The notes below the pieces were generated by a model. The model had not been told where the DNA came from. It was given only the letters and a program-made list of their open reading frames with translations, and searched no databases. 64,000 bases of DNA, taken from assembly GCA_036346405.1 (NCBI GenBank), contig CM070550.1:15534115-15598114 (forward strand), given 5' to 3'. The position numbers were made by a program, and so were the translations under genes. Positions 54,112-64,000 of the stretch are shown one piece after another. This DNA is from Phyllostachys edulis. Taxonomy: Eukaryota > Streptophyta > Magnoliopsida > Poales > Poaceae. Within the stretch, counting starts at the first letter, position 1. Each line of letters begins with the position of its first letter.

Positions 54112-57100
54112 TCAAACATTTGAGCCAGGAGCACTAGTTTCAATACTTTTGATGATCTCCGCCACCACTGGTGTGATCTTGGCCTGAGCTGCAATACCTG
54201 CTTCTTTTGTTTTGAACTTGGGCGTAGGAACAAGCTTCTGGAAATCAACAGAGTCTCCATAAAGAAGATCAATCTTCAACAAAACTCGGTTTGAAGCTTG
54301 ACCCATTGCTCTCGTTAAAGAATGATACATAGTATTCTTCAGAGTAGGTATGTGTTTTTGAATGCATGTAATTTGAGTATATATATATCATTCCTAAGGT
54401 CATCCAAGGTCATTTTGGTTGCGAGAGGAGTTACCAGAGCTTTCAGGTGATCTGCGATTTCTCATAGAGAAGCTGAAATTTGAGAAAAAACTATTTCCCG
54501 TAACCGTAGTGATTTCCCTATCGGCCTTCATTAAGTTCACCTTCTTCTAAAGTTCAAGCACGATAGTGCGGCGCCACATTTCCACTTCTTTTAAGTCTTG
54601 AATCCAGAGATCTTTGTTAGAAGAGGTCTTCCGAAGATCCTCTTTTGCCTTTTCTAGTTCTAATAAAGAACAAAAAAAGAGAGCAGAATTTACACATTAC
54701 AAATAATAATAAGGTTAAATGCTTGAGAGAAAAAGAAAGAAGAGATTTCTTACCTTCCTTCTCCTTGATAAGTACTTTGTTCTGCTTGAAGAGATTATGG
54801 TTTTTCTTAGACTGCTTGCTTAGGATCTCATGCAATTTTTCATTCCTTCGAGTTAAGGATCGGATCTCTTCAGTTTTTTCTGCCATAACCACCGCATTCC
54901 TTTCAACTCCTTTCTCCGCCTCAAACAATTTCAGTCTGAGGGTGTGAAGTGCAGCTTCAGCTTCTTCTTTTTCGGCTTTCACCAGCAAGCACTCCCTATA
55001 GTGCAAACAAAAGCATGAGTTACTTATTCAGTTATAATTTTACAGTTGAATAATAAATTTTACACACTTCTCTTTTTCCTCTGCAAAAGTTTTAATCTCC
55101 CCTATCATGTCAATGTTAACTTTCCAACACTTTTTGACAGACGTCATTAAGTCCTGGAGGTTTTTTTCGGCTCTAGGAGGAGAATTAGTAAGGGGAGCTT
55201 CATCTTCGGGTTGATCTAATTCAACCAAACAGAAATCCCTTCTGGTAGGATCAATTCTGATATCTTGCGACTCTTAAGATATTCTACGAGTTAGAACTGT
55301 ACTGGTATATTTAAAAACAAAATTACCAAATTAAAAAGTTTACCAAGACATGGTCGTCTTCATCTTGAGTTTTGATGGTCTCATGGACTACCTCCTCTGA
55401 CCTTGTGGTCTCACAGTTCACTCCTATTGTAGTGGACCCATGGATCACCTCCTCCATTTGATCTTCTTGGAGGTCCTCTCCGCTTGGACCTCTGTGTCTT
55501 GTGACATCTCCTCGGATGTCCCGACAGCTATTCCCAAAACATTTTGGACCACTTCCTCAGTGGTCCAAGGAGGTATCTCTATTTGCAGAATCTCTTCTGC
55601 TGGGGATTCCTCTGGTGCTGATATAGTTGGTGGTGAAGTTTGTTCTTGTGCTACCAACTACCCCTGATTGGATCTGACAGCAAGGAGAGGCTAAAAAGAG
55701 GAAATTAGTCATTACAAGCCAAAAATTACGAGGTTATTATCGAAGAACTTACTCGATCTCGAATCCACTCTCATTGAAGAGCATCATGAAGTCCTCATTC
55801 ATAGCGAAAGTAGGTTGTCTTGCTTGCCCTAACGAAGCGGGAACCAAAGCCATAGAGGTCCGTGACCTTAGAACCCACTAAAGAGGAACCTCCTCTTCCA
55901 ACTCCTCTGATGATCCTTCACCCTAGATCACCCCAGCCACAAAAGTTGATATAGAGGACATTGGCTGGGGGTTAGAGACATATCGAGAAATTGGAGTCTT
56001 GACTTTGGTCTTCAATACCTCGTGGGTAGAAGGTCTCGAAGCAGTTGGGACCTGAGTCGGAGTCGGAGTCGAAGCAAGAGGTCTTGGTTGAACTAAGACC
56101 GAAGCTGGTGCGGGTTTTGTATTCTTTTGCGCAATAGGAGGTCTGAAGGTAGTAATCCTTGCACTCTTTGCTAGAGGAGAGGTAGAGCACGCACCGACAT
56201 CTGAGATAGGATGTTTCTTCGATGTCGTCTGTTCAGAAACACACAAATTAGACATGAGCAAATTTACTTCTTATGTCTAGCTATTCTTACAAATACTTAC
56301 CACTGTGCGATCTCTCTTAAGTGATAGGGCAGCTTGAGGCAGCCCCAATCAAGCTTGGAGGCTGTGCTTCTAAATCAATCGGTTCCTTTTCTAGGATCTG
56401 GTCCTTCAACAGAACTAGGGACCTAGCTAGGACCTCATCATCCGGAAGAGCTGCAAGATGATGAGAGATTATTTTACTTCAACTACAAAATTTAGTTTAA
56501 GTAAAGAGGCAAGCAGATTATTACCATCTTCTGAGATGTCCTGATCGCAAGATAGTCCTTCTCTCTTTTGGAGGGGAAGATCTTGTTCTTAAGGAAGTTG
56601 TGGACGATCTTTCGTCCAGTCAGACCTCTCCCCACCAAGTCGTTGATCAATATGACCACACTCTTCTCATCGTTGTTGAGTTTGATCTCCTTGTCAGCAA
56701 CACGGTTTTTTACTGACCACTCTGGTGGTGCATTGCGACTAAAGGTGATTCTACTTTCTCTTGGAACAACAGAATAAAACCATTCCCTGTTCCATGTTGA
56801 GCTAGCATCCCTAGAAGCCAGAAAGGGGAAAACCCTCTTGGTGGTATCTTGGAGCTTGAAATAAAAGGAACCCAAGGTACCAGCAGCCTTTTTGTTGCAT
56901 ATAATTTGGTAGTAAAACCTAGATAGACGCAAACTAGGGGGCTATTCCCAAAAACGCCTCAAATATATGGGAAAAAACACTAAGTATCAGGATTAAAATC
57001 AGTACAAGATGAACTAGCTCTATTCCATAATGATTAAGAACTTCTATCAGGAAATCTCTCTCAAGTAATCGAAAGCCTACCCGAAGATAAGGCACGAAGA

Positions 57101-57245
57101 CAATTGTAAAGCCGGCCAGAGGGCATGGTTCAATCTCACCCTCCGGTGCACGCCATTCGATGATTGCTTTCTCCGAAAAATGCCCATCTTGCTCCAGCCC
57201 TGTGAGCTCCTCCGCGGACAGCGTGGATGACTTCCATCCCGCCAT
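54112..57245 (-). pseudogene. Antisense gene of Tat element (putative gypsy-type transposon domain plus coiled coil)
   Basis: On the minus strand from the ATG at 57,245: MAGWKSSTLSAEELTGLEQD, then CPLAGFTIVFVPYLRVGFRL, LLERDFLIEVLNHYGIELVH and FSHIFEAFLGIAP. After a one-base frame change come KAAGTLGSFYFKLQDTTKRV, STWNREWFYSVVPRESRITF and DLVGRGLTGRKIVHNFLKNK (56,932-56,492). This is the family annotated as putative gypsy type transposon (PF04195-like). Later exon-like pieces are a Pro/Thr/Ser-rich linker (56,261-55,923), an acidic part (55,657-55,445), a Lys/Glu coiled coil (55,006-54,617, EKEEAEAALHTLRLKLFEAE) and an end near 54,112 (AGIAAQAKITPVVAEIIKS). Gaps between pieces look like introns. 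It is much better preserved than pol; function in the element is not known. Confidence 0.75.
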
Positions 57246-57741
57246 TGCTTTGGTTCGGTGGTGTATTTTGAAGAAGAAAGGGGGACTGTATTCTTCAAAG
57301 TCTTGAGGTGGACGAAGGGTTCTTCGCGCAATGGGGAAAGTGAAAACGACTGGAGTAAATTGTGCCTAAGGAAGGGTAAAAACTCATATATACCCTTAGC
57401 GCATTTAAAATTCACTACCTTAAGGACGTAACAATTGCACCTCAATTAGTGGAGATGCGCCAATTCACATTTGGTCAAGGAAGTTGGTCCTCGCGTCAAA
57501 GACGTGCAAGATGAAACGGTTAATAGTTTTTTCTTTTTTACCAAAGTTTTATTTATACCATAATCATCATGAATAAAAACAAAAAAATCTTTTGCCTCGA
57601 TATACGCTTCGAAGAAGTGTTTACCTGGCCATTAAGATTTTTTCTACTAGTTTCTTTAAGATTTCATTCCACGAACTAAATTGACTTTTGGTCAATCCTC
57701 CGATCACTTTAAGTTATGATCCATAGAAGATCGACCAAAAG
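57246..57741 (-). promoter_or_regulatory. Upstream region of the antisense gene, with TATA box
   Basis: tatatatg on the minus strand at about 57,385-57,392 lies 140 bases upstream of the ATG, a normal distance for a plant promoter with a short leader. The remainder to 57,741 is AT-rich and non-coding, and ends at the insertion site of the next element (flank aaaag). Confidence 0.5.
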
Positions 57742-60700
57742 TGTAACACCCTAGCTATGCGGAAACCAAGATGTTACCTAAAGGACTAACGTACAACACT
57801 AATACGGAAGAATTTCAACCATTTGTCAAACAGTACTACCTTAACCAAATAGAACTAAGACCTTTCTCAAAAAACCTAGAGAACCTCCTTTTTATAGATG
57901 GCTATCTAGGGGTTCAAACAGTTTAATATAGCATCATTTAATAGTCAAATCATCCAATTTAACGAATCATCAAAGGACATCTAGGATAAGCTAAACAACT
58001 ATAGCATAATCAAAAGGGCATCCAAAATCTTCTAATCAACCCTATTACAAATATTTGGGACTCTACTGAACCCATTAATTTCATCAACTCAATAAAATAT
58101 CAACCAAACATTCTAACCCATCGCAAGAATTAAATGGACTCAATCAACAAATGAATAAGAACATAAATAGGTCATCCATGACCACAATTAAAACAACCAC
58201 CACGAAAGATGGTCACAAATCTGAAACTAAAGCAATTATCAAGAATAGGAATTATGCTAAATGGACTAGGTTATTCATTGTGGTTAGTGATTATGTGACG
58301 TGCACCAAGCCTACCCCTTCCCATGCATGTCATTTGCCTCGAGAGGTACCTAGCAAGCACAACCGACAAGTGTGAGTCCACGACTCGACAAAGTGCAATA
58401 GCAAATCAAACAGTAGCAACATAAATAGTCAAAGGGAATAGATAATCCTATCGTGAACAACAATATTATATACCACAAATCCATCTCTTAAGATAGCATC
58501 ATAAGTAGTCAAAGGGAATAAACAATCCCATCAGGGACAACAGCATTATATACCACAAATCCATCTCTTATGATAGCATCATAAGTAATCAAATGGAATG
58601 AACAATCTCATCATGAACAACAGCAGCATATACCACAAATCCATCTCTTATGATAGTATCATAAGTAGTCGAAGGGAATAAACAATCCCATCATTAATAA
58701 TAACGTTATATACCACAAATCCATCTCTTGTGCAGAAATGCAATGAACATGTCATGAATGCACTTTCGTCAACTTCTTTGCAATTACCGGTAATGCGGAG
58801 TAGTACATCCGTCGATGTATACTCAAGCTGTGCCCTCGACACGAGGGGACCTCATGCCCACACTCCACGAGTGTGGGACTAAGCCCGCCCAATGCATGAC
58901 GGGGATCTCAATGAAAATGTGAGCACACCGGACTAGTCATGTAACTTTCTCACCGACCTCACCGGATTAGTTACATGTCTTTCTCACCGACACAGCTCAT
59001 GCATCCTCGCCATGATGCAATGCACATGACCAATGTCATTATCATGATTCATCATTGTCATCATTAACAAGGTAGTCTCATTGCTCACCTTGGCCCATCA
59101 ATATTGCCATCAATCATGAAACCATTACCATGTAAACATCATCATTTAAACATTGACATGTAAGCATCCTCATATAAACTCCACCATGTAAGCGTAATCA
59201 CATAAACATTAGCATGCATCGTCATGTAAACATTTCCATGTAAGCTTTATCACATACGCATCATCATAAAACATCATCATTAAACTATGGCATTCATGCT
59301 CATCAACATTACCAAGCAACAATCAACATCAATCAACTATGGCATTCATCAAGTATATAATATAATAACTCATTGATAATACTTGCACTTGCCTTCACTG
59401 AGAGACAGGAGACAAAAGGCGTAACGATCTAGGACCGGGGTTCACCACCACCGGTAAACAAGAATGAATACTAGGCATCAATCAACCATGCATAACAAGA
59501 CATTACTCACCGCGCTCTACAACGGTTTCCCATAACCCAAGTTAAACCCTTGATCTACTCAAGCTAGACAACGTGCTAAATGAACTCTATTCGGGACAGC
59601 AGTACTAAAACATTCATATGTTTTGCTCTGAGACTCGAAACAAGGTGATATCAGATTCTATGGAAAGATAACAACACCCTCCACGATAGTCTAGTTGGCT
59701 GGAACCTCCAATTTGGCAAACAAATTAGGCTAACGCTCAACCGAAAGTCTGATCTAAAATCTGTCAAACAAAATTGGACAGCCGTAAGGAAACAGTGATA
59801 TCTTTTGATTGGCTTAACCAAAAACCAAGATTCTTGTCATTCTGGAAAGCTAAGAACATAATCTACAAAAACCTAGTTGGCATGATGCCCGGATTTTGCT
59901 TTTAACAAAACATGGCACACGGGTCAAATTTACTGTCGAAAACCGACGAACAGTCTAGACAGTTAAATTAAAACTTGCATATCTTTTGTTCTACTGATCC
60001 AAATAAAGTGTTCTTTACCAATCTAGAAAGCTGAGATAAAGTTCTACAACATTCATTGTGGTGTACAGCCCTGAATCGGCCTTTAACAAATTGAAATCTA
60101 ACCGTTAACATTTCTGCTACGCTTTGACAGATTTCTGGACAGCAGAAACAAAAAGACCATAACTTTTAAACCATAAATCGGATTTGAGTGAACTTTGCGT
60201 CTACGGAAAGATAAGAACAGATCCCACATAACTCTAGGAGGTGAGATCTTCAGATTCGGACTCTAAATACCCGAAAACAGTCGCACAAGAACAGGACAGA
60301 AACTGCTCAGTTCGTAGCAGGGATTCCATCTACTAAACAAAGCCAAAATCCGAATCTAAATCAATCAAAACTGAGAGGAATCACTCAAGACCCTTGAATA
60401 CCTGCAGATCCTTCTCCTCCTCCTTTCTCCCCTCTTCTCTACCTCTTCCTCTCTTCCCTCCTTCCCCTTTCTTCCTCTTGTGGCCAGCTAGCTGCAGGAG
60501 CTCCCCAAGGTGGCAGCAATGGAGGGCTGAGCTTGAGGGAGGGAATGGAGGCGCCAAGGGAGGGAATGAGCAGGAGGCGGCTCCTAAGGAAGGGAAAGCA
60601 GGGAGGATTCAGCTAGCAAGGGGCTGGTGGCTGCTTATGGGGAGGAAAGGGGAAGGGGTGGATAAGCTAGGGTTTGAGGGAGGAGAGGTGGCTGCATGGG

Positions 60701-60902
60701 CTGGGCCCAACTTGGGTGCCTCCCCTTTTGGCCCAACAGGCCGGCCTCCAGCTGCTTAAGCTCTGGCCGAGGCCCATGTTCCAAAGATTTCCTCCAAAAC
60801 TGAAATTCGATTAAACTCCTGTCTAACCTATATTGCACTCGATATTGAAAAAAATTCTCTTAAATAATATATACTCTCTATTTGATATCCTGGAGTATTA
60901 CA
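57742..60902 (-). repeat. 3' LTR of the minus-strand gypsy element
   Basis: Borders as above. It contains an 80-bp tandem array, a degenerate catgtaaacat-type array (59,120-59,290), three loosely repeated 165-190 base units (59,600-60,300, each with ctggaaagctaagaac-like words) and a C/T-rich tract (60,405-60,480). No coding sequence was recognised. Confidence 0.72.
58428..58737. repeat. 80-bp tandem repeat, four copies
   Basis: Copies start gtcaaagggaata (58,428, 58,508), atcaaatggaatg (58,588) and gtcgaagggaata (58,668), with an exact period of 80. Each contains tataccacaaatccatctct and most gatagcatcataagta. Differences between copies are about 5-10 per unit. Confidence 0.95.
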
Positions 60903-63900
60903 TTCTACCCTTAATGTAATTCAATTCCCAATTCTAACCGTACTACTCAAAAGAACAATCACAACCGAGAATTGACAACAGATAACACGTGCAGACGCGA
61001 ACAACTCTAGTTATAGCTCGCTCATGCAAGACTCGGCTCCTAGGTCACTTCATGCTCAACATAGGTGCGCCCATGGCTCCTCAGCGGATCTTGATGTTTT
61101 ATGCCCCAATGCTCGTCTCCGACCTCCCCGACATACGTCTTCGGACAAGACTCGAACGCTGGTATTACTCGGCTCGAACATACCGGATGTTGCGTTCTCA
61201 GATGGACCGAGGGGACGGTCAAAGCGATACACCACTTCATATTCCCTACAATCTGTCAAAAACGAACCAATGTACCTAGGCCAACTTCCCTTTGGTACAA
61301 AAACGCACAACATAACTCGTTCTTAAACAACTGTTTTACAAAGAGAATCCAATCGAAAATAAGGAGTTCTCATCGCAACCACGCAATACCGACTCTCCAC
61401 CAAAGAGGTCAAACCCAAAATTGATAACTCATTATGAAAGCAATTCCACTTTCTAATTAGGAAATTTGCGAATGAACACCACGAAAGCCAAAGGAGAAAT
61501 CACTCGAATGCCCAAATCAAATACTTCTTTTATTTTGTGCGAACTAGAAAGAGTCATACATGCCAATGCAAAGACCAACTCAAATTGCGGAAGACATCGG
61601 TCAACATCACAAAGCTCAAACGGGAAACAAGAAAACGCTTCACTACCCGAGGAAACATCCTTTTTCCTCAGTCTCTCTCTTAGGAGTAAAACTTCTCAGA
61701 CCTTGGAATTTGAATTCATCACATACCACATGAGCTCAACTTCTTAATTTAACATCCCCAAATTATGCTCAATCCAAAATACACCATCCACACCTTTGTG
61801 GAAAAGCTCTATTGATTCCACCAAAACAGTCTAGACAACTCCTTCTACTAACGAAATTAATTTGACAGATAGCACCCAATGCACCTCAAAATAGATCCCA
61901 CGCAATCACATCACCTCCAACTTTCAAGATTAGACAACTTAGAATCCTCAGTACACACGCTCATGCACTACAACGTAAGGGTTCTATCAATGATCATTCC
62001 AATCGCTCAGAAACGCCACTATTCTATTTTCTCTACATACAATTATTGACGACCAAAGTTGTAGCATAAAAATGCAAAGCCCAAATTTAACCTCCAAGAC
62101 CTCTACAACGAACTTCCCTTATAACCGATAGAGAAATCATCGATTAAATCGATAACACCCCACAATTCTAACATACTCACTCCTTACAACATCGAAATCG
62201 CCCATCCAATCTTGCAATACAATCTAATTATGTTACTCTATAATATTGATCAAGGTTTCCATACCGTCAATAATTCCCAACATTTCAACACTAAGGTTCT
62301 AAGACTACACTTCACCATAGGCTCTACTTGATCGCAACCCCAATCAATTGTACTTCAAATGACAATCATACCCTTTGAATCGGATTTTTCTCCAAGAGAT
62401 ACTGAGATCAAGACCAATTCATCTTCTATTATTTCTCCAATAATTTGGTAGCAAAATCTCACCACTACCATTACTCAATTACCACCAAGCAGGTTGCCAA
62501 TTTACGCTTAACAAAACTTTGCAACACAAATTGGTTGACCCTTCCTCAAAAGGAAGAGGCGAACAAGAACAAGTTTCGACACACGGAAAACATTGCTCCT
62601 CACGGTGAGCACGAGACTAAAAGAAATATCCCAATAACAATGATCTTGGAAAAACAATCTGGGGTCACAGATGAGGTACACACCCTCAAAAGAGAATAAC
62701 AAATATCAACCAATAAGATTAAAACACTTCTAGTGAAACTCGACAAAGCTTGAGTCAAGAACAGAAATTTAGGCATGATTCAAATAACCACAAGTTATAA
62801 AACTTGACTACAATTCTCAAATACTCCTCTTGCACATTAGTGCCAAGAATCATCAAACTTTATTACCCCAAACTAAAGCTTTCCAAGAGAAACACAAGCC
62901 ACGAGGTTGAAACAAATTTATCTTAACAAGAACATACTATGCAATAGAAAATTTCACAGGCACGCTATCAAGGTCCACTTACTTAATTTCATCTACTCAA
63001 CGGTTGGTGTGTTCAACACCAACTTCAACTCTAATAAATAATCGACCAATGCACTAATCATGAGGGTAAATATAATGCCAATTCTATTTGCAATCACATA
63101 ACCACTTATAAACATAGATTCGACATTTCACCTTATGTTTAGAAGTCGAGTTCAAAACATGTTTAATGATTTACTAACATAATTTCTATAAAACAAGGTT
63201 TTACACATTGATACACCAACATCCGCTCTAGTCCTTTATACAGTGTTTCAACAATTTTAGCATGTCGAAATTAAGTAAATCTAGCATTTATGTAAGATCA
63301 TCAAATAGATGTTTACAAGATAGATTCATATTGATATTCACTCTCCTTAGTAACCTGTTGATCCTAATCGAGAATAAATATATTCTAAATCACATCTCAT
63401 CGGTAATCATTACAAGACAAAGAATAAATTAACCGACTACGCTCTGAGGACATCGCTTAAGATTAATTATGCATTAAGCCCAAGACCCAACTTGACGTCA
63501 TAAACATTATCAATTATCCTCTTTACTTATAACTTCTCACTTAACCCCACAAAACTTTGCAAAGGGTTTTGACACCATTTTATTTTCAAAGGAAAGGTGC
63601 TAAACTCCAACACTCCCACTTCTCCAAAAGTGAGTAGAGTCGAAACTTCCTTCAATGAAGTTTGTAAAGATAATTTCCATTATTCAAATATCAAACGAAT
63701 CATCGGATCACATTTTTCAACAAAAGGTAGGACTTTCATGAAAAAGAACATTCTCATAAATCAACTACGATTATAATCAACAAAACAACTCATCATTCAG
63801 AGACCAAAAGTTTGCTTTAAGAAACCAATAAAGACCGATGAACACCTCTCAACCGCAATAAACCACTAATCCAAGAAGACTCATCCACCGTGATCGAAAA

Positions 63901-64000
63901 AGAACAACCATTCCAAACTCAAGGAAGACAAAAATCTTCCCAGAGAGACTCATACCACGAGCGGTGGTGCAACACAACAACCCAGACTACAACCACTTAA
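60903..64000 (-). other. Decayed interior of the minus-strand gypsy element
   Basis: On the minus strand at about 61,330-61,040 pieces in different frames resemble the C-terminal end of gypsy integrase (GSWPRYIGSF, then YEVVYRFDRPL and KTYVGEVGDEHWGIKHQDPL). Further right, to 64,000, the sequence is AT-rich with no frame that I can assign. No complete protease, RT or integrase core is visible. Confidence 0.45.

Larger units (their letters stand above)
46915..57741 (+). mobile_element. Tat-type Ty3/gypsy retrotransposon with antisense gene, cut at right
   Basis: Order: 615-base LTR, primer-binding site, gag, protease, RT, RNase H, integrase (sense, broken), then a large antisense gene. This layout, with an extra antisense ORF between pol and the 3' LTR, is known for Tat-lineage elements such as Grande and Retand. 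The element interrupts the copia element (left flank aggta at 46,910-46,914) and is itself interrupted at 57,742, so its 3' LTR is not in the window. Confidence 0.87.
57742..64000 (-). mobile_element. Long-LTR Ty3/gypsy element in opposite orientation, runs off the window
   Basis: A 3.16-kb LTR (57,742-60,902) has TG...CA borders (tgtaacaccc and gagtattaca). Next to its right border, read on the minus strand, is a purine-rich ttaagggtagaa, which would be the polypurine tract, so this LTR is the 3' LTR of a minus-strand element. Its interior extends to the window end and is badly decayed. Confidence 0.75.

Noticed and set aside
58428..58737. Possible CRISPR-like array
   Set aside because: Direct 80-base tandem copies without unique spacers, in a plant LTR; not a CRISPR array.

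Overview
This is a eukaryotic nuclear window from a grass (Poaceae, close to rice in character). The evidence is a monocot-type histone H2A.Z gene with spliced exons, plant-type PPR and calmodulin-like coding sequence, and a dense load of plant transposable elements (hAT, a Mutator-like element with a plant mobile domain gene, L1-type LINEs, copia, Tat-type and long-LTR Ty3/gypsy elements). No prokaryotic or organellar feature is visible. Only one gene, H2A.Z (about 8.3-10.87 kb, minus strand), looks intact. The species cannot be fixed from sequence alone.

Layout, left to right. 0.2-4.4 kb: a decayed element with long imperfect terminal inverted repeats carrying a broken plant-mobile-domain gene. 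4.5-4.8 kb: a tandem duplication. 5.8-6.2 kb: an orphan first exon of a calmodulin-like gene (minus). 6.2-8.0 kb: non-coding, with an LTR-like promoter relic. 8.3-10.87 kb: H2A.Z. 11.03-11.24 kb: a 102-bp tandem duplication. 11,296-15,565: a hAT transposon with a perfect 8-bp target-site duplication (TSD), itself interrupted by a 1.06-kb non-autonomous hAT at 12,290-13,351.

17.3-43.1 kb is the most interesting part. One minus-strand pentatricopeptide-repeat (PPR) gene has been cut into five pieces (40,529-39,613; 35,511-35,431; 20,673-20,394; 18,279-about 18,030; about 17,800-17,339) by successive insertions: a hAT (8-bp TSD), a copia-like element with 90-bp LTRs (5-bp TSD, 4 of 5), a LINE (14-bp TSD) and a small LTR-like insert. 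A second LINE (14-bp TSD) separates the gene from its promoter. At the three junctions where both edges can be fixed, removing the insert and one TSD copy rejoins the PPR reading frame. The copia-like element was in turn hit by a gag-only gypsy element, and the cluster gained a SIRE-like copia fragment, a third long LTR and a tetraspanin gene fragment.

43.1-45.5 kb is intergenic with simple and tandem repeats. 45.5-64 kb is a three-level nest: a copia element (45,510) is interrupted by a Tat-type gypsy element (46,915), which is interrupted by an opposite-facing long-LTR gypsy element (57,742) running off the window. The Tat element carries a large antisense gene (54.1-57.2 kb) with its own TATA box. 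Most TE reading frames are broken, so the window reads as a gene-poor, TE-eroded chromosome arm in which H2A.Z is the surviving gene and the PPR locus is a layered record of insertions.
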